Notes: generated by a model not told the origin, from the sequence alone. Positions 33,541 through 42,139 are shown, counted from the stretch's first letter. The stretch: DNA of 64,000 nucleotides from Sphingobacterium haloxyli (GCF_002980525.1 NZ_PVBQ01000002.1:186001-250000); one strand, 5' to 3'. Translations and numbers: made by a program.

Positions 33541-35262
33541 ATGAAAATGATCGCTGTAAAAAAAATTGGGCTTTATAGCCTTTTAATAGTAGCCCTAGCC
33601 TCCTGTTCTAAAAAAGAAGCCGCTATATCCCCTGAGAAGGAGGCGATGGCCAATACTAAAAATATAACGACAGATATATTACGTTCGCCCGTTGGAGACG
33701 TAGTCGGAAAATTAGTGGTCGGTTACCAGGGATGGTTTGGAGCTGCTGGTGATGGTTCTGCGTTTAATTCCTGGCGTCATTGGGCTGCCTCAGGAACACC
33801 GGCTCCCGGAAATCAGATGTTTGAATTATATCCTGACACAAGAGAATATTTAACCACTTTCCAGACCGGTTATGGAAACCTTGGGAATGGCCAGCCGGCT
33901 AAACTCTTTTCTTCCTGGACGTCCCAAACCGTTGCCAAGCATTTTCAATGGATGCAGCAATATGGGATTGACTGTGCTGCTATACAACGATTCGGCAACT
34001 ATCTTTATGTTGATTCCAGAGATAAGGCATTCAGGGATGGCATCGTAGCGAAGGCAAGAAACCAGGCAGAAAATTATGATCGAAAATTTTACATCATGTA
34101 TGATATATCAGGATGGAATAGTTTTCAGGCAGAGATTAAGACAGACTGGACCAATGCGATGCAAGTTCACACAAATTCCACTGCCTATGCCAAGCAGAAT
34201 GGTAAACCAGTAGTATGTATATGGGGAATTGGCGTTTCGGGAAGGCCCGGCGATGTTACATCCTGGACAGATGTAATTAATTGGTTTAAAGCACAGGGAT
34301 GCTATGTTATAGCAGGTACCGCCCGTGGCTGGCGTACTGATGCGACAAATATGGCAGCTTATCATGCCGCAGATATGATTACGCCATGGTCCGTAGGCAC
34401 CTTTTCAAACCTGGCAGAAGCAGACACGTATGCTTCAGTCATGCAGGCCGATGTCGCCTATCTTGATAGCCGTGGGCAGGATTACCAACCTGTTGCCTTT
34501 CCCGGATTCGCATGGTCAAACTGGAAGCCTGGTACGGCGCAGAACATGATCCCGCGGCTTCATGGTGATTTCATGTGGCGCCAATTTGCTAACATCAGGG
34601 TGAAAGGGATTCCAAGCGCATACGTAGCTATGTTTGATGAATACGACGAAGCGACGGCAATAGCCAAAGCTGCAGAAAACAGCTCCATGATACCAACCAA
34701 CCAATATTTCCTGACATTAGACGCAGACGGGATTGCATGTTCCGCAGACTTTTATCTGCGATTGACAGGGGATGGGGCCCGTATGATTAAACAACAGATT
34801 CCCCATACCAGTACGCACCCCACGGCACATGTACAGGCGTCAACCAGCACAAAGAAATTAATTGTCGGCAGCACGGTCTCCCTTACCGCACTTGTTAACG
34901 GAAAATATGTATGTGCTGATGATGGAGGAAACAGCCCCCTCATTGCTGACCGTACTTCTGCCGGGCAGTGGGAAAAATTTACAATTGTTGATGCGGGTAA
35001 TGGCAAAATCGCCCTTCGTTCTTTAGCTAATAACCAGTATGTATGCGCAGATAATGGTGGCGCTTCTCCTCTGATTGCCAATCGCACGGTGATTGGATCT
35101 TATGAAACCTTTACGGAAGTTGACGCAGGCAACGGAAATATAGGATTGTTGGCAGACGTTAACAATAAATACGTTTGTGCCGATAACAGCGGTAATTCCC
35201 CTTTAATTGCAAATCGTACTTCAGTCGACGAGTGGGAGTCATTCATTGTGACGACATATTGA
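33541..35262 (+). CDS. GH71/99-like glycoside hydrolase C with fascin-like C-terminal domain
   Basis: A 573-residue lipoprotein (VALASC, C22). Residues about 45-420 are the GH71/99 catalytic part (GYQGWFG, FQWMQQYGIDCAAIQRF, MYDISGW, FPGFAWSNW, MFDEYDEATAI) with the putative pair E367 and E370. Residues 440-573 hold three repeats of about 45 residues (NGKYVCADDGGNSPLIADRT, NNQYVCADNGG, NNKYVCADNSG), the pattern of a fascin-like beta-trefoil, which usually binds carbohydrate. The gene looks richer in GC than the two minus-strand paralogues, which suggests a separate origin. It stands alone between two inverted repeats. It probably attacks the same glycan at the surface with help from its binding tail. 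Confidence 0.83.
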   Translation: MKMIAVKKIGLYSLLIVALASCSKKEAAISPEKEAMANTKNITTDILRSPVGDVVGKLVVGYQGWFGAAGDGSAFNSWRHWAASGTPAPGNQMFELYPDTREYLTTFQTGYGNLGNGQPAKLFSSWTSQTVAKHFQWMQQYGIDCAAIQRFGNYLYVDSRDKAFRDGIVAKARNQAENYDRKFYIMYDISGWNSFQAEIKTDWTNAMQVHTNSTAYAKQNGKPVVCIWGIGVSGRPGDVTSWTDVINWFKAQGCYVIAGTARGWRTDATNMAAYHAADMITPWSVGTFSNLAEADTYASVMQADVAYLDSRGQDYQPVAFPGFAWSNWKPGTAQNMIPRLHGDFMWRQFANIRVKGIPSAYVAMFDEYDEATAIAKAAENSSMIPTNQYFLTLDADGIACSADFYLRLTGDGARMIKQQIPHTSTHPTAHVQASTSTKKLIVGSTVSLTALVNGKYVCADDGGNSPLIADRTSAGQWEKFTIVDAGNGKIALRSLANNQYVCADNGGASPLIANRTVIGSYETFTEVDAGNGNIGLLADVNNKYVCADNSGNSPLIANRTSVDEWESFIVTTY

Positions 35263-35307
35263 TTATCATTTAAGAGCCCAAAATCAGCCCGACAGGCGAA
35301 GCATAGT

Positions 35308-35342
35308 GCTTAATATCTGGCATGCGCCAGATATTAAGCTTT
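35308..35342 (+). terminator. Hairpin between convergent genes
   Basis: A perfect 14-bp stem (35308-35321 with 35326-35339) and a 4-nt loop are followed by a short T stretch. It separates the GH71/99 gene (+) from the regulator gene (-). Confidence 0.7.
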
Positions 35343-35368
35343 GCAAAAGAATCGATTAAGTTCTTTAT

Positions 35369-37918
35369 TTATTCCAGAATTTCATTAAAGCTTTTATAAA
35401 AATCCTCGTCATATATGGCCTTATATTCTTTACTGAAATTATCAAAAGTAGTCTTAGCCAAAGAATGTTTACCCAGATAAGCCAACGCTTTGCATTTAAA
35501 CACCATGGCCTCTTCATTTACTGGATCAAAATAAAAAATGTAATTAGCCAAACCAATAATAAACTCGGGATCTTCGCTAATTTGTAGCGTAGACATATAA
35601 TGTAGATAGGTATCTATAACGTCATTCGATATTTCAGATTTAAATGGATCCAGCCACTCATATTCCAGATTAGATAAAAAACTACCTCGTTGGACAATCT
35701 CCGTTAAACGGTTGACTTCCATCTTGGAAATTTTTTTCTCCCTATTTACAATGTGTAAATAATCTTTGTAATCTATATATGACGGAGCATCTACATTAAT
35801 TTTCCAGTAACCAGTTTCTTTAGATACCTGGAAGCCCTCTAGCTTATCTAAAATACTTTTCAGCTTTGCAATATTCACTGAACGATTGTTCCTCGCACTT
35901 TCTGTTGTTTTATCGAACCATAAAATTTCCGTCAATTTTTGGGAGCTTATTCCCCTTCCCCATCTTAAAGTATATAAAAGGGCTATTAACAACAGTTCCT
36001 TAATCAATGGGGTAAAGAGTCTCGTAATATCATTTCCTTCCTTGTCATAGATTTGAAAATCCCCAAAAAGGAATATGGTATTTGTTTTTGGCACATCCTC
36101 CGGCTCCGCCTCTTGAGCGATGATGGCGGGAGCCCCTTGCTGAGGTGAAAGCGTAGCGACATCTTCCGGGACGTTGGGTATCTCTTCCCGGTGCGTTGTT
36201 TTTTTTCCGACAGTTCTATTTTTGCGATTGCGAAAAAATAGAAACAAGAAGACAATCAATCCGAAGAGCAGTATTAAATAAACCCAGCTGTTATAAGATA
36301 GAAAGCGGTTATTGAACTTCATTTCTAGCGGAGGGCTTCCCAAAACGTAAATACTTATATCCGTCTGATTACTTTCATCATCATGAAACGTGGTTACGGC
36401 AATAAATTGCTTACTTCCCGGACTATAATATAAATCAGCGAATGAGTGAATATCGTGGAAAGTATAGGGTAGCTCGTTCCCTAATAATTTATAATATGCA
36501 GAATCAAGAGAGCCCTGTATTAACTGTAAATGTGAATTGTATTTATGGTTCGGAAAAGTTAGCGCATAATACCTACGGTTCTTGGCATCAACAACCATCG
36601 AGTTGGCAAAGGCAAAATTTTCTTCCTTAGGATCGAGCTCCAGAATCTTTGTAACGGTCTTGTTTTTGATATCAAAATAGATTAAATCGTATAAATTTCT
36701 TGGATTTAATATCTGCTCTCCGGTAGTGCTGCCATATCCCCCTAATAGGTAAGCCCCATCTCCCAGCTGTCCTAATGCCGCCAAATATCTCGGTACAAAC
36801 CCTTCCGCTGGATTTACTTCCGTCCATTCCTTCGAGGGCAAGTGGTATCTATAAATATTACTTTTATACTTAAATTGTCCATAACCCCCAACCATATAAA
36901 GAGAAGAATCCAATGAAGAATAAAATTTATTATAATGCCAAAAGTTCGTAATGACGTCTGGGAATATATATTCACTTGTCCAGCTGTTTGTTACAGAATC
37001 GTACGTAGAGATTAGTTGTTGATCTATATATAAATTAAGCAATCTATCTGAAGCAAATAAAGACTGGTTTCCGGCCAATAAATGATAAGTATGGGGATAT
37101 GCTTTGAGGCTAAGTGTTTTGTTGATTATATTATATATATAGAGAGAATCCTCGCCAATGAGATACATATCGTTCTTAACACTGTCAAACGCCAAGCTTG
37201 CAACTCCTTTGATGGTAGCACGTTTGACGAGATCCCAGTCCCGATGTTTTTCCCTAATCCAAATAGGATTAAAGGTTATTGCCGCCAGCCCGTTATTTTT
37301 GTCAACTATTATATCATCTTCTATACCGTCGAGCGGCCAGAAATAAGCGGTGTTATTTTCCTCTTTCAACTTAATATTTTTAAGTTTCATCGGGGGAACA
37401 TCGGTAACCTTAAAATCTTTATAGTTATTTGCTCCAAAAAGTATTTTATAACAGCTTTTTTTGAGTTTAACCTTGTCAAGTAGCACTTTGTCGTTAACAA
37501 ATACGTGCAGTTCACTTTTTTCAACATCAAATTTTAACTTGATGGTATGCCAGCCTTTGAATAATTCCTCGAGGCTGATGTTGAATTTTATATTCGAAGC
37601 CTTATCTCCTATAATAATTTTAAAGTTTTCTTTTTCTGAACGCCGGTGGTCATAAATTAAGTCTATATTTTGTTCTTCATCATTTATTATCCGGAATATG
37701 TAGCCAAAATATTCTGAATAGCCGGAATAAAAAGAAAAATCAAAAGACAACTCAAAATTACGGTCGAAGCAGATGGTTTTATTTGCACTTAAATCCAACG
37801 AGGTCCGTTTATCCTGCACAATTTCGTAACTGGCAAAGCGTAATCCAAAAGGCTGAGAGAATACTTGTTTGTTGATGCCTACAACGATTAATAATATGAA
37901 AATTAGCTTATGTCTCAT
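35369..37918 (-). CDS. Transmembrane one-component regulator: LamG-like, Kelch propeller, SARP-type DNA-binding domain
   Basis: An 849-residue protein. After a signal peptide (residues 1-21) comes a concanavalin-like domain (about 25-185), then a Kelch-type beta-propeller (about 220-530, with MVGGYGQFKYKSNIYRY and YLLGGYGS blades). One membrane helix lies at about 545-563, then a linker. Residues about 613-712 look like an OmpR-like winged helix (IFLFGDFQIYDKEGNDIT, FTPLIKELLLIALL, RSVNIAKLKSILD), and 715-849 form a helical BTAD-like domain (FDPVNEEAMVFKCKALAYLG), as in SARP activators. The layout implies that the propeller senses a glycan in the periplasm and the cytosolic part binds PUL promoters. 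It replaces the usual hybrid two-component system. Ligand and DNA sites are unknown. Confidence 0.75.
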   Translation of the reverse strand: MRHKLIFILLIVVGINKQVFSQPFGLRFASYEIVQDKRTSLDLSANKTICFDRNFELSFDFSFYSGYSEYFGYIFRIINDEEQNIDLIYDHRRSEKENFKIIIGDKASNIKFNISLEELFKGWHTIKLKFDVEKSELHVFVNDKVLLDKVKLKKSCYKILFGANNYKDFKVTDVPPMKLKNIKLKEENNTAYFWPLDGIEDDIIVDKNNGLAAITFNPIWIREKHRDWDLVKRATIKGVASLAFDSVKNDMYLIGEDSLYIYNIINKTLSLKAYPHTYHLLAGNQSLFASDRLLNLYIDQQLISTYDSVTNSWTSEYIFPDVITNFWHYNKFYSSLDSSLYMVGGYGQFKYKSNIYRYHLPSKEWTEVNPAEGFVPRYLAALGQLGDGAYLLGGYGSTTGEQILNPRNLYDLIYFDIKNKTVTKILELDPKEENFAFANSMVVDAKNRRYYALTFPNHKYNSHLQLIQGSLDSAYYKLLGNELPYTFHDIHSFADLYYSPGSKQFIAVTTFHDDESNQTDISIYVLGSPPLEMKFNNRFLSYNSWVYLILLFGLIVFLFLFFRNRKNRTVGKKTTHREEIPNVPEDVATLSPQQGAPAIIAQEAEPEDVPKTNTIFLFGDFQIYDKEGNDITRLFTPLIKELLLIALLYTLRWGRGISSQKLTEILWFDKTTESARNNRSVNIAKLKSILDKLEGFQVSKETGYWKINVDAPSYIDYKDYLHIVNREKKISKMEVNRLTEIVQRGSFLSNLEYEWLDPFKSEISNDVIDTYLHYMSTLQISEDPEFIIGLANYIFYFDPVNEEAMVFKCKALAYLGKHSLAKTTFDNFSKEYKAIYDEDFYKSFNEILE

Positions 37919-37958
37919 TTTTTGGTTTAGCGTAATCAGAATTGTACGAAGCCTTGCA

Positions 37959-37966
37959 CAAATTTA
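37959..37966 (-). promoter_or_regulatory. Candidate -7 box of the PUL regulator gene
   Basis: On the minus strand TAAATTTG matches TAnnTTTG and lies about 40 bases before the ATG at 37918. The nearest TTTG (37999-38002) is too far for standard spacing, so the match is tentative. Confidence 0.35.
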
Positions 37967-38050
37967 AGTATTAATTCCTATTTATATATGTTCTTTATCA
38001 AATAGAAAGTACGTTAACCTCACGTTTTCAGAAAATTCCGTTAGTGAAAA

Positions 38051-38080
38051 ACAAAAAGCCTCTGCATATACAGAGGCCTT
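38051..38080 (-). terminator. Terminator of the tRNA-Gly gene
   Basis: A 7-bp GC-rich stem (gcctctg 38058-38064 with cagaggc 38071-38077) is followed on the minus strand by a T run (tttttg), directly after the tRNA. Confidence 0.8.
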
Positions 38081-38086
38081 TCTTCG

Positions 38087-38159
38087 AGCGAAAGACGAGA
38101 TTCGAACTCGCGACCCCAACCTTGGCAAGGTTGTGCTCTACCAACTGAGCTACTTTCGC
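38087..38159 (-). tRNA. tRNA-Gly (anticodon GCC)
   Basis: A 73-nt cloverleaf can be drawn: acceptor GCGAAAG/CTTTCGC, D arm GCTC/GAGC with AGTTGGTA loop, anticodon stem AACCT with loop TTGCCAA, and T arm GCGAG/CTCGT with TTCGAAT. The anticodon is GCC, which reads GGY codons. The 3' CCA is not encoded, as is common in this phylum. The 3' end points towards the PUL on its left. Confidence 0.95.
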
Positions 38160-38215
38160 TGATTGTGGTACAAAGATAGCGATTCGGTATATATCTGTCA
38201 ATAGCTTTTTGAATT

Positions 38216-39760
38216 TTAATATTTCAAAATAGCATCCACACAATTGATCCCGTCGATTGCCGCCGATACAATTCCGCCGGCATAGCCTGCACCCTCCCCG
38301 CAGGGGTAAAGACCGGAAATTTCCGGATGCTGCAATGTTTCTTGGTCTCTTGGAATCCGGACAGGGGAAGATGTTCGGGATTCAACACCCACCAAAATGG
38401 CTTCATTGGTATAGTACCCCTTCATCTTTTTACCAAACAGCGGGAGCGCTCCACGTAATGCTTGATGCACGAAAGACGGTAACACCTCATTAAGATCGAC
38501 ACTTTTTGTCCCCGGCTTATAAGAGTTCCCGGGGAGCGTTGTGGAGACTTTTTGTTGTACAAAATCGACCATACGTTGTGCCGGAGCAACCAGGTTGCCT
38601 CCCCCTAAATGAAACGCCCTTTGTTCTATTTCTTGTTGAAATCGCAAGAGCGCGAATGGATCCAATAACGAATTGGGCACATCTTCTAAGTTAATCTGGG
38701 TAACGGTACCCGAATTGGCATGCGGATTATTCCGTTTTGACGGAGACCAACCATTAACGACGATCTCCCTATCTTCCGTAGCACAGGGGGCAATGATTCC
38801 GCCCGGACACATACAAAAAGAAAAGACACCCCGGTTGTTAACCTGCTCTACCAGGCTATAATAAGCGGGTGGGAGGGTTTCGGGACGTGTCGTGCAATGG
38901 TATTGTGTCTGATCGATGATCTCCTGCGGGTGTTCGATCCGAACGCCTAAAGCAAAAGGTTTAGCCTCTATCGACCAACCTTTCCGCTGAAAAAGATGGA
39001 AGATATCACGGGCAGAATGTCCCGTAGCTACTATAACGTGATGCGCATGTATCGTGTCTCCTAACGACGTGCGTACTCCTTTTATCTTTCCGAAATCGGT
39101 AAGAATATCATCGACCCGACAATCGAATCTTATTTCTCCCCCGTGTTCCAAGACGGTGTTACGCATATCTTCAATAATATGGGGGAGTTTGTTCGTGCCA
39201 ATATGCGGACGGGCATCGACCAAAATATCATGTGGAGCACCGTGTTGTACAAAAATCTGTAGCACTTTTTCCACATCGCCGCGTTTATTTGACCGCGTAT
39301 ACAATTTGCCGTCTGAATAAGTACCTGCCCCACCTTCGCCGAAACAGTAATTGGACTCTGGGTTCACAACACCCTCGCGGTTTATCTTTGCTAAATCCCG
39401 TCTTCTGTCCTTTACAGGTTTTCCGCGTTCTAATACGATTGGTTTAAATCCGCGTTCCAAACATCGGTATGCTGCGAAAAGTCCAGCCGGTCCAGCTCCG
39501 ATGATAATGACGGGTTCAGCATGATGCACGTGATTAATGGAGGAAGTAAATACTTCCGGGAGACGAGGCTCGTCGATATAGAAAACGACGCGAAGACGAT
39601 ACACAACTTTGCGGCCTCTGGCGTCAATAGACCGTTTGCGGACGTGATACCCCTGTATACGCGAGCGTTCTACCTTTAGTTGTTCCGAGCCAATCGCGAT
39701 AAGGTAGTCGATATCGTGAATCTGATCCGGAAATACGGTAACTTCAATTTCTTTCTGCAT
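38216..39760 (-). CDS. FAD-dependent oxidoreductase (COG2509 type)
   Basis: A 514-residue cytosolic flavoprotein. An N-terminal domain of about 90 residues precedes the FAD-binding Rossmann motif IIIGAGPAGLFAAYRCLERG (about 95-115). Conserved motifs are NYCFGEGGAGTYSDGKLYTR, VIVATGHSARD and the C-terminal PCGEGAGYAGGIVSAAIDG, which closes the FAD site. This family, often called uncharacterised FAD-dependent dehydrogenase, is widespread; its substrate is not established. It is monocistronic, close downstream by the tRNA-Gly gene, and its start faces repeat element R2, beyond which lies lemA on the opposite strand. Confidence 0.88.
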   Translation of the reverse strand: MQKEIEVTVFPDQIHDIDYLIAIGSEQLKVERSRIQGYHVRKRSIDARGRKVVYRLRVVFYIDEPRLPEVFTSSINHVHHAEPVIIIGAGPAGLFAAYRCLERGFKPIVLERGKPVKDRRRDLAKINREGVVNPESNYCFGEGGAGTYSDGKLYTRSNKRGDVEKVLQIFVQHGAPHDILVDARPHIGTNKLPHIIEDMRNTVLEHGGEIRFDCRVDDILTDFGKIKGVRTSLGDTIHAHHVIVATGHSARDIFHLFQRKGWSIEAKPFALGVRIEHPQEIIDQTQYHCTTRPETLPPAYYSLVEQVNNRGVFSFCMCPGGIIAPCATEDREIVVNGWSPSKRNNPHANSGTVTQINLEDVPNSLLDPFALLRFQQEIEQRAFHLGGGNLVAPAQRMVDFVQQKVSTTLPGNSYKPGTKSVDLNEVLPSFVHQALRGALPLFGKKMKGYYTNEAILVGVESRTSSPVRIPRDQETLQHPEISGLYPCGEGAGYAGGIVSAAIDGINCVDAILKY

Positions 39761-39811
39761 AATGACGATGGTTGGGTTTTTATCCCAAAAACAAATACAA
39801 AGGTAGTCTCT

Positions 39812-40165
39812 TTTCTTTTTTCCTTGACGAAAAAAGAAACAAAAAAAGTCAAGACTTGCAAGGTTCCGCGACCTTTACTTGTCTATTCCTAAACAGAAAG
39901 GAGCTCGCTGACGCTCGGACAACTTTCTGTTTTTAATGGAATAGTCTGCGTAAAGCTGACCGCGGAACAATGCTAGGCCGTTACAGCCCATATAACCGCG
40001 AAGCCATCCTGATCGCTTTTATATACGCATTTGCACCATCCCCAATAAACATAAAAGGTCACATCCAAATGTTTTACAACTGTACAAACTTATTTCTGCA
40101 CTATCCCATATGTAAAACATTTGAAGTGACGAGTTTTTTGGTTCTTTTTTACGGAAAAAAAGAAC
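39812..40165 (-). repeat. Structured intergenic repeat element, copy R2 (inverted)
   Basis: This is R1 in the opposite orientation, again between divergent genes. It has an A/T-tract hairpin (39812-39839) and module B with an inner 9-bp stem AACAGAAAG 39892-39900 with CTTTCTGTT 39923-39931, enclosed by ctattcc/ggaatag (39938-39944) and ggttccgcg/cgcggaac. Module A has arms GTCAC 40058-40062 and GTGAC 40126-40130 around CAAATGTTTTAC and its complement. It closes with the hairpin gttc...gaac at 40141-40165. Bases 40052-40132 match R1 over 81 of 81 positions. Confidence 0.85.
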
Positions 40166-40207
40166 GATAATTAGTATTTTTATAAAAATTTGAATAAAAC
40201 GTCACAG

Positions 40208-40786
40208 ATGAAAAGATTACTTATTGCAATCGTAGGTTTGTTTACAGCGCTGTCATTCAGCTCTTGTGGGTATAACACCATGGTCTCTAAAGATGAGAAT
40301 GTAAAAGGAAAGTGGGCACAGGTAGAAAACGCCTACCAGCGCCGTGCGGACTTGATTCCTAATTTAGTAGCAACGGTAAGAGGTGCCGCTGAACACGAAG
40401 AGGGGACATTAACGGCTGTTGTGGAGGCGCGTGCGAAGGCTACTTCCGTTACAGTTGACCCGTCTAATCTAACTGAAGAGGCTATTGGTAACTATCAGCA
40501 AACGCAGGATGCATTGTCACAGTCTATTGGCAGATTGTTAGTGAGTGTAGAGGCTTATCCAGATTTGAAAGCAAACTCCAATTTTCAAGAATTGCAAGTA
40601 CAGTTAGAGGGAACGGAAAACCGTATCTCTGTGGAACGACGTTCATATAATGAAGCTGTTCAAGATTATAATACGACAGTAAGGAGTTTTCCAAATAACA
40701 TTATGGCCGGCATCTTCGGGTTTAAGCCGAAAGGAACGTTTAAAGCGGCGGAAGGATCTGACAAGGCGCCTACGGTGGAGTTTTAG
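40208..40786 (+). CDS. LemA family lipoprotein
   Basis: A 192-residue protein with a lipoprotein-like signal (ALSFSSC) and the LemA core: NVKGKWAQVENAYQRRADLIPNLV (first long helix), EARAKAT, and YPDLKANSNFQELQVQLEGTENRI with NDYN-like ending. LemA proteins form a helical bundle at the cell envelope; their role is unclear. It is followed by two TPM-domain genes, the common lemA-TPM-TPM arrangement, suggesting a shared envelope complex. A TTG at 40190 would extend the frame, but ATG 40208 gives the proper signal. The promoter region is taken up by repeat R2. Confidence 0.92.
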   Translation: MKRLLIAIVGLFTALSFSSCGYNTMVSKDENVKGKWAQVENAYQRRADLIPNLVATVRGAAEHEEGTLTAVVEARAKATSVTVDPSNLTEEAIGNYQQTQDALSQSIGRLLVSVEAYPDLKANSNFQELQVQLEGTENRISVERRSYNEAVQDYNTTVRSFPNNIMAGIFGFKPKGTFKAAEGSDKAPTVEF

Positions 40787-40827
40787 CATACATTTTAATA
40801 ACGAAAAGTTGAGTAGGAGGGTTTGAT

Positions 40828-41262
40828 ATGGATATATTTTCATCAGAAGAACAAGATCGTATTGTTCACGCTATCAATGTAGCAGAGGCAAAAACGTCGG
40901 GTGAGATTCGTCTCGTAATCGATGAAAAATTAAAGGCATCTTCTGCGATGGATGCGGCGGTGGCGTATTTCGAAAAATTGGAAATGCATAAAACGGGATT
41001 AAATAACGGCGTGCTTATCTACATGGCAATAGATGATCACGAATTTGCCATTATAGGAGACCGCGGTTTAGATACAAAATTAGAGGCCAATTTTTGGGAT
41101 GAGACGCGGGAACTGATGATTTCTTTCTTCCGTCGTGATGATATCGTCCAAGGGCTCATTGAAGGGATACACCATGTAGGGGATCAGTTACAACGCTATT
41201 TTCCTCGTGGTGTTGATGACGTGAATGAACTTCCAAATGATATTTATTTTGGAACAAATTAA
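40828..41262 (+). CDS. TPM domain protein (cytosolic form)
   Basis: A 144-residue protein with no signal peptide made up of one TPM (TPM_phosphatase, YgcG N-terminal) domain: RIVHAINVAEAKTSGEIRLVIDEKL, LNNGVLIYMAIDDHEFAIIGDRGLD and the final helix region QGLIEGIHHVGDQLQRYFP. In plants and cyanobacteria this fold has acid phosphatase-like or photosystem assembly roles; in bacteria its function is unclear. It is the second gene of the lemA-TPM-TPM set, 41 bases after lemA. The next gene starts 8 bases after its stop. Confidence 0.88.
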   Translation: MDIFSSEEQDRIVHAINVAEAKTSGEIRLVIDEKLKASSAMDAAVAYFEKLEMHKTGLNNGVLIYMAIDDHEFAIIGDRGLDTKLEANFWDETRELMISFFRRDDIVQGLIEGIHHVGDQLQRYFPRGVDDVNELPNDIYFGTN

Positions 41263-41269
41263 AAATCCA

Positions 41270-42067
41270 ATGCAACTATATATATTGTTTAAGCCGGCCA
41301 TAAAATGGATTGGAGCTGTATTTCTTGTGCTATTGGGCTCAATTTTTTCGCTTTTTGCACAAGATTTACCCGATGCCCCGAACCAACTGGTTACGGATTA
41401 TACCGGAACGTTGAGCCGCACTGAAGTCCAAGCATTGGAGCGGAAATTGCTGGCCTTTGAAGACTCGACATCAACGCAGATTGCTGTCGTGTTGGTGAGG
41501 ACAACCGACGGCTATGACGTTGGGGATTACGCCGTTCGATTAGGGCAAAAGTGGGGCGTTGGGGGTAAAAAATATAATAATGGGGTTATTTTGTTGGCTG
41601 CGTTGGAAGACAGGACAGTTACTATCCAAACAGGTTATGGTATGGAAGGAGTCTTGCCGGATATCATCGCGCATCGGATTATTCAGAATGAAATAAGACC
41701 CCACTTTAGTCGACAGCAATATTATCAGGGCCTCGATGCGGCAACAAATGCGATTATCGCGTATACAAAAGGTGAATACAAAGCTGACGCCCGGGAACGG
41801 CGAGAGGGCGGCGACGGTGTACCTGTTATCTTGATTGTCATTATAGCGATCATCATCATATCCCTATTTTCAAAGGGTGGCGGTGGCGGACGTGGAGGAC
41901 GTGTGATGACGGGGAGAGGCGCTTCAAATATCTTTTGGTGGACTTTGCTTAGTGGTTTGGGTAGAGGTGGCGGCGGTGGCGGCGGCTTCGGTGGAGGAGG
42001 AAGTGGTGGTTTTGGAGGTTTTGGTGGCGGTGGCTTCGGTGGCGGCGGAGCTAGTGGACGTTGGTAA
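41270..42067 (+). CDS. TPM domain membrane protein with Gly-rich tail (YgcG family)
   Basis: A 265-residue exported protein. After the signal peptide (cleavage near FAQDLP) comes the TPM domain (about 25-165; LVTDYTGTLS, STQIAVVLVRTTDGYD, NNGVILLAALEDRTVTIQTGYGMEG). A membrane helix (VILIVIIAIIIISLF) follows, then a basic Gly-rich tail of about 60 residues dominated by GGGG and GGFGG. Such tails are typical of the YgcG family and often end SGRW or SGSW-like, as here (ASGRW). It forms an operon with lemA and the shorter TPM gene. The frame can be extended upstream to 41225, but ATG 41270 gives the signal peptide. Confidence 0.9.
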   Translation: MQLYILFKPAIKWIGAVFLVLLGSIFSLFAQDLPDAPNQLVTDYTGTLSRTEVQALERKLLAFEDSTSTQIAVVLVRTTDGYDVGDYAVRLGQKWGVGGKKYNNGVILLAALEDRTVTIQTGYGMEGVLPDIIAHRIIQNEIRPHFSRQQYYQGLDAATNAIIAYTKGEYKADARERREGGDGVPVILIVIIAIIIISLFSKGGGGGRGGRVMTGRGASNIFWWTLLSGLGRGGGGGGGFGGGGSGGFGGFGGGGFGGGGASGRW

Positions 42068-42139
42068 TTTGTGAAAACGAGTAACGATGTGTCAGGATAG
42101 TAGACGACATAGTAACAATAAACAACATAACACATTAAA

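Noticed and set aside
34900..35240. Tandem DNA repeats in the third GH71/99 gene that could suggest a repeat array
   Set aside because: They are the coding copies of three fascin-like protein repeats, in frame and diverged, not a CRISPR array or satellite.
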